A program made the position numbers and the translations under genes. Shown here piece after piece: positions 47,190-57,238 of a DNA stretch of 64,000 nucleotides. Within the stretch, counting starts at the first letter, position 1. Every line of letters begins with the position of its first letter. The stretch spans positions 1,860,001 through 1,924,000 of the forward strand of contig NZ_JAATJN010000001.1 of assembly GCF_011927955.1 (NCBI RefSeq), in the 5' to 3' direction. A model generated the notes under the pieces. It had not been told where the DNA came from, made no database searches, and saw nothing but the letters and a program-made list of their open reading frames with translations. Origin of the DNA: Brevibacterium marinum. Lineage in GTDB: Bacteria > Actinomycetota > Actinomycetes > Actinomycetales > Brevibacteriaceae.

Positions 47190-47243
47190 CACCAAGAGCG
47201 CCGAAACATCCCGCTGCACAGGGTGGTTTCGGCGCTCTTGGTG
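47190..47243 (+). terminator. Hairpin downstream of the aminotransferase gene
   Basis: A perfect 18-bp inverted repeat (47190-47207 with 47226-47243) and an 18-base loop containing CCC and GGG. There is no T run, so it may act as a terminator of the non-canonical actinobacterial kind or as a transcript-stabilising hairpin. Confidence 0.7.
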
Positions 47244-47326
47244 CGTGATGCCTGTCCGCCGCGGTATCGACAGTGAAGGTCCCTGCACCACTGGCAGAGC
47301 ACAGGAACCACAAATACACTGTGCCA

Positions 47327-48169
47327 ATGACTCAGAAGGAACAGCGCCGACGACTGGGGGCGAATGATCTCGACCTCGAAGACGAACTGGTCGATGAAGC
47401 AACCGGGACTGTGGTCGCGGGTGCGAAGCGTCTGAACCGGAAATGGCCGGAGCTCATCGTCACCGGATTCTTCGGCGGCGTCGACGTCGGCCTGGGCATT
47501 CTGGCGATGGTGCTGGTCAAACAGACGACGGGTTCGGATGTGCTGGCCGGTCTTGCATTCGGCATAGGTCTGCTGGCGCTGAAGCTTGCTCACTCGGAAC
47601 TGTTCACTGAAGAGTTTCTGCTGCCCATCAATGCAGTGATCGCAGGTCAGGCCAAGGTGCTTCAGATAGTTCGCCTGTGGGCGGTGACCCTCGTGACGAA
47701 CTTGGTCGGAGGCCTGGCCTTCGCCGGGCTGATGGTGCTGGCGCTGCCCGACTATCATTCGACGATGATCGACACCGCCGTCAAGTACATGGACCAGTCG
47801 TCATTGGTGGGAATGATCGCATTGTCGCTCTTGGCCGGTGCCACCGTCACTCTGTCGACGCGGATGTCGCAGGGGACCTCGAACGACGTCGTCCTCGCCA
47901 TCGTCAGTTTGGCATCCGGCCTGTTGCTCATCGGTCTCGGCATGCTCCACGGCGCTCTCAACGCGATCGTCATCTTCGCAGCCATGTTGGCCGGGGCGGA
48001 CATCTCGATGGTGGACCTGCTGAAATGGTTTGCGATCGTCATCCCGTTCAATATGCTCGGTGGGCTGGCTCTCATCACTCTGCCCAGGGTCGTGCGCACA
48101 TATCGTGTGCTTCGCGCAGTGCGCCAGGGCTCGGTCTCCCTGGAAGACCTTGAACGCCAGGCCGAGTAG
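47327..48169 (+). CDS. Formate/nitrite transporter family protein
   Basis: Pentameric channel-type membrane protein of 280 residues with about six hydrophobic segments. The motif LKLAHSELFTEEFLLPI corresponds to the FNT signature around ELFTEN. The hydrophilic N-terminus of about 40 residues is acidic and basic. It resembles the YfdC-like branch, so the ion is uncertain (formate, nitrite, hydrosulfide or another). TACACT (47315-47320) lies six bases before ATG 47327, predicting a leaderless transcript; the longer reading from 47273 is rejected. Confidence 0.83.
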   Translation: MTQKEQRRRLGANDLDLEDELVDEATGTVVAGAKRLNRKWPELIVTGFFGGVDVGLGILAMVLVKQTTGSDVLAGLAFGIGLLALKLAHSELFTEEFLLPINAVIAGQAKVLQIVRLWAVTLVTNLVGGLAFAGLMVLALPDYHSTMIDTAVKYMDQSSLVGMIALSLLAGATVTLSTRMSQGTSNDVVLAIVSLASGLLLIGLGMLHGALNAIVIFAAMLAGADISMVDLLKWFAIVIPFNMLGGLALITLPRVVRTYRVLRAVRQGSVSLEDLERQAE

Positions 48170-48208
48170 CGCGGCTGACCACTGCCGGTCAGCGGTCAGC
48201 CGCGATCA

Positions 48209-48293
48209 TGCCACGTGCAGCGTCTCCTCCCGGCCCGGCTTGCCACGTGCAGCGTCTCCTCCCGGCGCCAGGATGCCACGTGCAATGTCTCGC
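48209..48293. repeat. Three spaced copies of a 25-bp repeat
   Basis: Two exact 25-bp copies (48209-48233 and 48241-48265) and a diverged third (48274-48293), each starting TGCCACGTGCA, with a period of 32-33 bases. Spacers of only 7-8 bases rule out a CRISPR array. Confidence 0.85.
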
Positions 48294-48331
48294 CCTGTCC
48301 CCAGTTATTCATACAGGTACCACCGCCAACA

Positions 48332-48383
48332 ACACTCAGCGCCATAACCTCTCCGTGCAGCACGAGGTTATGGCGCTGAGTGT
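48332..48383. terminator. Long hairpin between convergent genes
   Basis: A perfect 20-bp inverted repeat (48332-48351 with 48364-48383) with a 12-base loop between the FNT gene and the homocysteine methyltransferase gene. No T tract; probably a bidirectional terminator. Confidence 0.75.
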
Positions 48384-48436
48384 GCGTGGTGCCGCCTGAG
48401 GCACACGACCCGGACTCAGCCAGGCGCGACCTGCGC

Positions 48437-49486
48437 TCAGGCGGTGCTGCCGAGGGCGACCACATTGTCGGCGAGTCGTTCGTTGTCGCCGTACATGAAG
48501 TGGTTCTTCATATTCTCCGAGAAGCGGCTGGCCTCGGTGTTCAGCCCGACCGCCTCGGCGACCTCACGGATGTGCATCGGTGTCGCGCCGCAGCACACGC
48601 CGATGTAGTTGACGCCCAAGTCGTAGACTTCCCTGGCGAAGGAGCCGATCTCGTAGCGGTTCGTCTGCAGCGGATCGAGGGCCGTGGGGAAGGTGCGCTC
48701 GTGCGGGGACTGCACTGCGGCCAGGGGATCGGAGAGGTTGAAGAAGGTCGGTTCGTCCTCGGTCGTGCGATAGGGGATCGGCAGGGCGCCGACGTGACAG
48801 GACACCGCCGCGCGGATCTCCTTCAGCCACGGCAGCATCGTCGCGGGACCGCGGAAGCAGTTGAGGCCGACGACGTCGACGCCCAGCTGTTCGAGTCTCT
48901 GAGCCGTCTCGACGATTCCGACGCCGTCGGCCATCTCCTGGAAGGCCATGGGTGCGAGGGTGAGGACCACGGGCAGTCCGCTGGCCGTGGCGACCTCGGC
49001 CGCGGCGATGGCCTCACCGGCGAAGTAGAAGGTCTCACCGATGATGAGATCGGCGCCCTCGTCCACGGCCCAGCCGACCATTTCGGCGAACATCGCACGC
49101 ACCTCGGCCTGGCGGTCGGGGCTCTCGGGATCCCAGATGTTCGAGTTCGAGATGTTTCCGGCCATGAAGTTGCCCGGTTCGGCATCGGCGACGCTGCGCG
49201 CGATCTGCAGGGCGGAGCGATTGAGCGGCTCTAGGAGGTCCTCCTTGCCGATGACCCGCATCTTCTCACGGTGGCCGTTGTAGGTGAAGGCCTCGACGAT
49301 GTCCGAACCGGCCCGCTGGAAGTCCACGTGCAGGGATCGCAGGGCGTCGGGGAATTCGAGGGCGACTTCGGGCACGAATTCTCCGGCGGACAGGTAGCCG
49401 CGCTTCTCGAGCTCGAACAGGAAGCCTTCGGCGCAGATCACGGGGCCGGCATCGAGGCGATCGGTCAGGGCGTTGCTGGTGGTCAT
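48437..49486 (-). CDS. Homocysteine S-methyltransferase family protein
   Basis: A 349-residue zinc methyltransferase that moves a methyl group to homocysteine (betaine or S-methylmethionine type). The zinc-binding Cys residues appear in GLNCFRGP and in GVCCGATP. The VEAFTYNGHREKM segment resembles betaine-homocysteine methyltransferases. ATG 49486 follows ACGGAGAG. The methyl donor is not determined by sequence. Confidence 0.87.
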   Translation of the reverse strand: MTTSNALTDRLDAGPVICAEGFLFELEKRGYLSAGEFVPEVALEFPDALRSLHVDFQRAGSDIVEAFTYNGHREKMRVIGKEDLLEPLNRSALQIARSVADAEPGNFMAGNISNSNIWDPESPDRQAEVRAMFAEMVGWAVDEGADLIIGETFYFAGEAIAAAEVATASGLPVVLTLAPMAFQEMADGVGIVETAQRLEQLGVDVVGLNCFRGPATMLPWLKEIRAAVSCHVGALPIPYRTTEDEPTFFNLSDPLAAVQSPHERTFPTALDPLQTNRYEIGSFAREVYDLGVNYIGVCCGATPMHIREVAEAVGLNTEASRFSENMKNHFMYGDNERLADNVVALGSTA

Positions 49487-49665
49487 GGTTCTCTCCGTTT
49501 GGAAGGTAGAGGACAGGCGATTGAACCGCGCAGGCTGAACACCTGGGCTCTACGCATACAACCAGTTCCGCCGACGTTGCCGACGTCACATCGACATAAT
49601 CGAGTCATATGACGCTCGGAGACGTTCTCGGCGGCTCCGCTGTCTCGACCCGCCGAGCAGGCGGA

Positions 49666-50718
49666 CTACGAAGACGTCTTCTCCGAGTGCCCGCCCGCTT
49701 TCGTGCGCAGCGGGGCGAACGGTTTGAGCAGCAGGTTGGTCACGGTCGACGAATACCAGCGCAGGCTCCGTTCGAACGGTGACCACGACAGCACGTACGT
49801 GGTGAGCAGGGCCAACAGGAGACAGATGCTCAGGACGATCGGAGCGCTGTAGACATCCAGACTGTCGTCGAGGAGGGGTTGGAAACCGCGGACGACGAAT
49901 CCGTGGATGACGTAGATGGCCAGGCTGTGACGGCCGATCTTGGCGATGAGGTTGTCCTTCTCGCCGACCCACATGAGCAGCATGAGAGTCATGAGCAGGG
50001 CACCGATGTCGACGATGAGCCGGAGGCCGACGCCTTCGGGGATGCTGACACCGAAATGAGCGAAATTGAGGCTGCCGTACAACCAGTGGTGATCGACCTC
50101 GTCGAGGTAGAAGTAGCCGATCGTGCCCAAGGCGGCCGCGGTGAAGAACAGCTTCTGCCAGATGCGCAGGCCGCCCGCCCAGTTGAGGATCTGCTTGCCG
50201 TAGAGCTTGCCGACGACGAAGAAGGGCCAGAAGATCATCGACCGTGAGGCCGAGAGCTCCGTGTCGAGCAGCGGCAGGATGCCGCCGAAGAGTCCCACCA
50301 CCACCGAGGTGACGAGGAGCGTGCGTGGGAAACGTTCGATGAAGGGAACGGTGATGATCCAGTACGCCATCGACAGCAGGAACCACGAGTACCAGAACGG
50401 AGTCAGGAAGCTGTAGTCGGCATCGAGTTCGAACAGCCACAGCCACCCCCACATCAGGGGCAGCACGGTGAACAGCAGCACGAGGAATGTCAGTACGCGT
50501 TCGGGCAGCCTCGTCGACTTGGCCGTGATGCCGGCGAGGAAGACGAAGGCCGGCATGTGGAAGGAGTAGATGAGGTACATCGGCGCACTGAGGACCTCGT
50601 CATCCCATGGCCCCGTTCGGGCCAGCAGGTGGCCGAGGACGACGGCGAAGATGAGGATGCCTTTGGCGCGGTCCAAGCGGTGATCTCGTGTGGGCACCAC
50701 GCCACGATAGCGCGTCAT
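49666..50718 (-). CDS. Acyltransferase family 3 / fucose 4-O-acetylase-like membrane protein
   Basis: Integral membrane O-acyltransferase of 350 residues with about ten hydrophobic segments. N-terminal RLDRAKGILIFAVVLGHLLAR carries the conserved Arg and His of the family, and YSFHMPAFVFLAG follows. It probably acetylates a surface sugar or other cell-envelope molecule. TAGGTT (50731 to 50726) lies seven bases before ATG 50718, again a leaderless layout. Confidence 0.85.
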   Translation of the reverse strand: MTRYRGVVPTRDHRLDRAKGILIFAVVLGHLLARTGPWDDEVLSAPMYLIYSFHMPAFVFLAGITAKSTRLPERVLTFLVLLFTVLPLMWGWLWLFELDADYSFLTPFWYSWFLLSMAYWIITVPFIERFPRTLLVTSVVVGLFGGILPLLDTELSASRSMIFWPFFVVGKLYGKQILNWAGGLRIWQKLFFTAAALGTIGYFYLDEVDHHWLYGSLNFAHFGVSIPEGVGLRLIVDIGALLMTLMLLMWVGEKDNLIAKIGRHSLAIYVIHGFVVRGFQPLLDDSLDVYSAPIVLSICLLLALLTTYVLSWSPFERSLRWYSSTVTNLLLKPFAPLRTKAGGHSEKTSS

Positions 50719-50790
50719 CCGCTCAAACCTAAAGATTTCATACCGCAGACAGCCCGGAGTCAGGGCGCGTTCAGCTCCCGCGAGCCGGGT

Positions 50791-51135
50791 TCAGCCGGCG
50801 CAGGCCACGCAGGTCGCAGCGTAGGGACGGACTTCGAGTCGCACCTCTGCGATGGGATTCCCACAGTTCGTGCAGATGCCGAAGGTGCCGTCATCAAGCC
50901 TCGCCACCGCCTCGGCGATGGAGGTCAGACGCTCCTCGGCCTGGCGCAGGAGGGTGTCGGTCTGTGATCGTTCGAACGCGAGCGTCGAACCTTCCGGGTC
51001 ATGTTCGTCGTCGCTGTTGTCGCCCTCGCGTGCAGCCGAGAGATCATGGATGACCGAGCTCAGGGATCTGATCAGCTCCCTCGTGTCGGACTCCTCGGCA
51101 GACAGAAGTCGGCGCGCCCGGTCCATGTCGACCAT
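50791..51135 (-). CDS. DksA/TraR-type C4 zinc-finger protein
   Basis: A 114-residue protein with an N-terminal helical coiled-coil-like region and a C-terminal zinc finger of the form CTNC-x17-CVAC. Actinobacterial TraR/DksA-like proteins of this size may bind RNA polymerase, but the tip acidic residues are not obvious here. ATG 51135 follows GAGGGG. It lies 22 bases downstream of the ABC-F gene and is likely cotranscribed. Confidence 0.83.
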   Translation of the reverse strand: MVDMDRARRLLSAEESDTRELIRSLSSVIHDLSAAREGDNSDDEHDPEGSTLAFERSQTDTLLRQAEERLTSIAEAVARLDDGTFGICTNCGNPIAEVRLEVRPYAATCVACAG

Positions 51136-51157
51136 CAGGCGCCCCTCACATCGACCA

Positions 51158-52978
51158 TCAGGCGTCCAACGTCTCGGTGGTCTCGAGCCAGCGCTCCTCC
51201 AGCTCGCTCATCTCGTCCTTGAGCTCATTGAGCGAGGCGGTGAGGGCGGCCAGACCCTCGAAGTCGGTCTGATCGTGTTCGGCCATCTCCTCGTGGGCGC
51301 GGGTGATCCGCTTGCTCAGCTTGTCCATGCGGCGCTCGAGCGAGGCGAGCTCCTTCTTCGCCGCCCTGACCTCGGGACCGGAGAGCCCGGAAACTCCCTC
51401 GGCGGCTGTTTCGGACGAGTTCGCATCCGATGGGTCCACGCCCGAGACGTTTCCCTGCGCGCAGCCGGACTTGGCACTCCGGGCACGCAGCTTGAGGTAT
51501 TCGTCGACCCCGCCGGGCACGTGCCGCAGGCCCTTGTCGAGGATCGCGTACTGCTGATCGGTGACGCGTTCGAGCAGGTACCTGTCGTGGGAGACGACGA
51601 TGAGGGTGCCCGGCCAGGAGTCGAGCAGGTCCTCCATCGCGGCCAACATATCGGAGTCGACGTCATTGGTCGGTTCGTCGAGGATGATGACATTGGGTTC
51701 GGACATGAGCAGCAACAACAGCTGCAGCCGGCGCTTCTGCCCACCGGAGAGGTCCTTGACCCGGGCCGAGAGGTGCTCCTTGGCAAAGCCCAGACGCTCC
51801 AGAAGCTGGGCCGGAGTGTAGTCCTTGCCCTCGATCGTGAAGTTCGTCTTCGACTCCGACAGGACGTCACGCACCCTCTGCCCGCCGATGGCGGCCAGAT
51901 CCTTGAACTGCTGGTCGAGGACGCCGACTTCGACGGTCTTCCCACGTTTGACCCGGCCCTCGCTCGGTTCGATCTCTCCGGAGACGAGGCTGAGCAGGCT
52001 CGACTTGCCGGCGCCGTTGGGTCCGAGGATTCCGGTGCGTTCTCCGGGCCCGATCCGCCACGTGACGTCGGAGAGGATCTGCTGGTCACCGAAGTTCAGC
52101 GAGACGTCGAGGAGGTCGACGACGTCCTTGCCCAGGCGGGCGGTCGCCATCTTCTTCAGCTCGATCGGATTGCGCACCTCGGGGACGTCGGCGATGAGCT
52201 GGTTTGCGGCTTCGACCCGGAACTTCGGCTTCGACGTCCGGGCAGGAGCGCCTCGGCGCAGCCACGCCAGCTCCTTGCGCATGAGGTTCTGGCGCTTCTG
52301 CTCCGTTGCCGCCGCGATCCGGTCGCGTTCGACGCGTTGGAGGACGTAGGCGGCGTAACCGCCTTCGAACGGCTCGACGATCTGGTCGTGGACCTCCCAC
52401 GTCTTGTTGCAGACCTCATCGAGGAACCACCGGTCGTGAGTGACGAGCAGCAGAGCCCCGGCATTCTTCGCCCACCGGTTCTTGATGTGTCCGGCCAGCC
52501 AGGAGATGCCGTCGACGTCGAGGTGGTTCGTCGGCTCGTCGAGGATGAGCAGGTCCCAGTCGCCGATGAGCAGGGCCGCCAGTGCCACTCGGCGGCGCTG
52601 ACCGCCGGAGAGGCTGCCGACGGTGGCCGTCCAGTCGAGATCGGCGATGAGGCCTGCGATGATGTCGCGGGCTTTCGCGTCGCGGGCCCATTCGTGGTCG
52701 GCCATGTCACCGACGACGGAGTATCCGACGCTGGCCTCGGAGTCCATGGTGTCACGTTGGCTGAGCATGCCCAGGCGCATGCCGCCGCGGTAGGTCACGC
52801 GACCGGAATCGGGTTCGATGGTGCCGGCGAGCATTCCCAGCAGGCTCGACTTGCCGTCGCCGTTGCGGCCGACGATGCCGATCATGTCCCCCGCGTCGAC
52901 GCCGAGCGTGACGGAATCGAAGACGATGCGGGTGGGGTATTCGAGGTGCAGGGCTTCGGCCCCGAGAAGATGTGCCAT
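51158..52978 (-). CDS. ABC-F family ATPase (Uup-like)
   Basis: Soluble protein of 606 residues with two ATPase cassettes and no membrane domain. First Walker A GRNGDGKSS, signature LSGGQRRRVALA, Walker B LLILDEPTNHLD; second Walker A GPNGAGKSS, signature LSGGQKRRLQL, Walker B VIILDEPTNDVD. The interdomain linker and a C-terminal coiled coil (RAAKKELASLERRMDKLSKRI, then LKDEMSELEERW) match Uup-like ABC-F proteins that act on ribosomes. ATG 52978 follows GGGAG; an extension to 53014 is rejected. Confidence 0.93.
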   Translation of the reverse strand: MAHLLGAEALHLEYPTRIVFDSVTLGVDAGDMIGIVGRNGDGKSSLLGMLAGTIEPDSGRVTYRGGMRLGMLSQRDTMDSEASVGYSVVGDMADHEWARDAKARDIIAGLIADLDWTATVGSLSGGQRRRVALAALLIGDWDLLILDEPTNHLDVDGISWLAGHIKNRWAKNAGALLLVTHDRWFLDEVCNKTWEVHDQIVEPFEGGYAAYVLQRVERDRIAAATEQKRQNLMRKELAWLRRGAPARTSKPKFRVEAANQLIADVPEVRNPIELKKMATARLGKDVVDLLDVSLNFGDQQILSDVTWRIGPGERTGILGPNGAGKSSLLSLVSGEIEPSEGRVKRGKTVEVGVLDQQFKDLAAIGGQRVRDVLSESKTNFTIEGKDYTPAQLLERLGFAKEHLSARVKDLSGGQKRRLQLLLLLMSEPNVIILDEPTNDVDSDMLAAMEDLLDSWPGTLIVVSHDRYLLERVTDQQYAILDKGLRHVPGGVDEYLKLRARSAKSGCAQGNVSGVDPSDANSSETAAEGVSGLSGPEVRAAKKELASLERRMDKLSKRITRAHEEMAEHDQTDFEGLAALTASLNELKDEMSELEERWLETTETLDA

Positions 52979-53258
52979 AACGTCTCCCAGCCTAGAGCAC
53001 GCGTGGTCGAGCATGTGCGGACGGCATGGTCGAGCATGTGCGAGCGCCGAAGCGGGAGCGGACGAACATGAAGTTATGTTGCGTTTTCATATCGGTGTCG
53101 TCGATTCAGGTGCTAAGCGCGCCTGAGGCGTGCCCGAATTGAATTAGACTGACGGAAAATTCATCGAAATATGACCGATCATCCAGTGGTTTCACAAACT
53201 CGGCGGAGGACTCCGTGCCTCGATCGTCGTCATTGCTGATCGGGAGAAATGAGAAAAC
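52979..53258. other. Divergent intergenic region, ABC-F / nucleoside importer
   Basis: Contains a 16-bp direct repeat (53004-53019 and 53027-53042, TGGTCGAGCATGTGCG) next to the ABC-F start, and a TAGACT hexamer at 53145-53150 that could be a -10 for the importer operon with a leader of about 100 bases. No gene seen. Confidence 0.5.
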
Positions 53259-54326
53259 GTGAAGAAGCTCGTATCCGCGGTGTCGATTGCCGCCGCATCC
53301 GCCCTCGTGCTCTCCGCCTGCGGTTCAGGCGAGGGGTCCGGCAGCGCCGAGGACTTCCTCGGCTGCATGGTCTCCGACTCCGGCGGCTGGGACGACCAGT
53401 CATTCAATCAGTCCGGCCGCGAGGGTCTGCAGGCGGCGGTGGACAACCTCGGCATCCAGGAGAAACTGGCCGAATCCCAGGGTGATGCCGACTTCGGTCC
53501 CAACGTCGACAACATGGTCCAGCAGGGCTGCAACCTGACCTTCGGCGTCGGGTTCCTCCTCGAGGACTCGATCCAGGAGGCCGCCGAGGCGAACCCCGAC
53601 CTCAACTTCGCACTCATCGACTCGACGTTCTCCGACGCGGACGGCAACCCCGTCACCATCGACAACGCGAAACCACTTGTCTTCAACACCGCCGAGGCGG
53701 CCTACCTCGCCGGCTACGTCGCCGCAGCGACATCGGAGACCGACAAGGTCGGCACCTTCGGCGGGATGCAGATCCCCTCGGTGACCGTGTTCATGGACGG
53801 CTTCGCCGACGGTGTGAAGAAGTTCAACGAAGACAACGACAAGGACGTCAAACTCCTCGGCTGGAACAAGGAGAAGCAGGATGGTTCCTTCTCCGGCGAC
53901 TTCGAGAACCAGGGGCAGGGCCAGGCGCTGACCAAGCAGCTCATCTCCCAGGGAGCCGACATCATCATGCCGGTCGCCGGTCCCGTCGGACTCGGAGCGG
54001 CGGCGGCCGCGAAGGAAGCCGGGGACGTCAAGCTCGTCTGGGTCGACTCCGACGGCTACGAGTCCACCGAATACGGCGACATCATCCTCACCTCGGTGGT
54101 CAAGCAGATCGCCAACTCCGTCGAGGACACGGTCGCAGAAGCCCAGGACGGCGACTTCAGCTCCGAGCCCTATGTCGGCACCCTCGAGAACGAAGGCGTC
54201 GGACTCGCTCCCTACCACGACTTCGAGGACAAGGTGTCCGAGGACGTGAAGAAGGACGTCGAGGAGCTCAAGAAGCAGATCATCGACGGCTCTCTGACCG
54301 TGGATTCCGAGAACTCGCCGAAATAG
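53259..54326 (+). CDS. BMP-family nucleoside-binding lipoprotein
   Basis: Extracytoplasmic receptor of a nucleoside ABC importer. Signal peptide with lipobox LSAC (Cys21), then a Gly/Ser/Glu linker. BMP-family sequence follows: GGWDDQSFNQSGREGL, NPDLNFALID, AAYLAGYVAAATS, GMQIPSVTVFMDGF and a C-terminal GLAPYHDFEDKV. 355 residues, GTG start after GGGAGAAATGAG. The nucleoside role is supported by the downstream cdd and deoA genes. A terminator follows before the ATPase gene. Confidence 0.93.
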   Translation: MKKLVSAVSIAAASALVLSACGSGEGSGSAEDFLGCMVSDSGGWDDQSFNQSGREGLQAAVDNLGIQEKLAESQGDADFGPNVDNMVQQGCNLTFGVGFLLEDSIQEAAEANPDLNFALIDSTFSDADGNPVTIDNAKPLVFNTAEAAYLAGYVAAATSETDKVGTFGGMQIPSVTVFMDGFADGVKKFNEDNDKDVKLLGWNKEKQDGSFSGDFENQGQGQALTKQLISQGADIIMPVAGPVGLGAAAAAKEAGDVKLVWVDSDGYESTEYGDIILTSVVKQIANSVEDTVAEAQDGDFSSEPYVGTLENEGVGLAPYHDFEDKVSEDVKKDVEELKKQIIDGSLTVDSENSPK

Positions 54327-54337
54327 GCGAATAGGTT

Positions 54338-54374
54338 AAACTGCAGGGCCGAAGCTTTTCGGCCCTGCAGTTTT
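54338..54374 (+). terminator. Intrinsic terminator between binding protein and ATPase genes
   Basis: A perfect 16-bp stem (54338-54353 with 54358-54373), loop GCTT, then TTTT. Located within the operon, it should let only part of the transcripts continue, so the lipoprotein is made in excess. Confidence 0.9.
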
Positions 54375-54400
54375 CGAATTTGTGAGGAGTACCGGAAGCA

Positions 54401-56004
<1,604 letters not shown>

Positions 56005-56008
<4 letters not shown>

Positions 56009-57237
56009 CGACTGACACCTCCCCAGCGACACCACCGCCGGCACCGCCTCCGAACGCCGAGGCGGAGCCGGACAAGGAGCAGAATCTGCTCCAGGAGATC
56101 CTGTCCGGCTCATGGCTGGTCTCGGTCCTCGCGATCGTACTCGCCCTTCTGCTCGGCGGTGTGCTCATCGCCGTGTCCAACGCCGAGATCGTCGCGGCGG
56201 CGGCGAACTTCTTCGCGGCCCCGGGCTCCTTCTTCTCCACCCTGTTCTCCACCGTCGGCGAGGCCTACTCTGCACTGTTCCGCGGTGCGGTCTTCGACTG
56301 GAACGCCCGTACCACGGAACGGGCGATCCGCCCACTGACCGAATCCCTGGTCAGCGGCACCCCGCTCATCCTCACCGGGCTCGGCATCGCCATGGCCTTC
56401 CGCTGCGGACTGTTCAACATCGGCGGGCAGGGGCAGGTCATCCTCGGCGCCACCATCGCCGGCTACCTCGGCTACGCCCTCGAGCTGCCGCCGGTCGTGC
56501 ACATGCTCATCGCCACCCTCGGCGGAATCATCGGCGGCGCGATCTGGGCCGGCATCGCCGGCGTCCTCAAGGCGCGGACCGGAGCCAACGAGGTGATCGT
56601 GACGATCATGCTCAACTCCATCGCCGGGTATCTGTTGGGCTACCTGCTCAAGCAGGGCTGGTTCACCCACACCACCTCGGCGAATCCGCAGTCCAGGGCC
56701 ATCGACGACTCCTCACAGATGTTCCTGCTGCTGCCGCCTCCGTTCCGACTGCACTTCGGATTCATCCTCGCCATCCTCGCGACGATCTTCGTGTGGTGGC
56801 TGCTGGAGCGGTCGACGATCGGATTCGAATTCAAGGCCGTCGGCGCCAACCCGCACGCAGCGCGGACCGCGGGCATCTCCGTGGCCAAGGTGACCATCAC
56901 CGTGATGGTCGTCGCCGGTGCACTCGCCGGACTCGGCGGAGCGGCTCAGGTGCTCGGCACGGAGGGCAAACTCACCGGCGGAATCAGCGGTTCGATCGGT
57001 TTCGACGCGATCACCGTCGCGCTGCTGGGACGGTCCAAACCCTGGGGAACATTCCTGGCGGGTCTGCTGTTCGGCGCGTTCAAGGCCGGCGGCTATCTCA
57101 TGCAGTCGCAGACCGGGACCCCGATCGACATCGTCCTCGTCGTCCAGTCCGTCATTGTCCTGCTCATCGCGGCCCCGCCGCTGGTGAGGTCGATCTTCCG
57201 GTTGCCCACACCGGTGCTCAAGCGGAAGGAGGCCTGA
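56005..57237 (+). CDS. Nucleoside ABC permease 1
   Basis: Inner-membrane subunit of 410 residues with about eight to ten transmembrane segments. The FRCGLFNIGGQGQVILGA segment and GANEVIVTIMLNSIAGYL are typical of BMP-linked permeases. A proline-rich cytoplasmic N-terminus precedes the first helix. It overlaps the ATPase gene by four bases and ends one base before the second permease. Confidence 0.92.
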
Positions 57238-57238
57238 C

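Noticed and set aside
48209-48293. Three 25-bp repeats as a CRISPR array
   Set aside because: Spacers are only 7-8 bases, there are three copies, and no cas genes are present.
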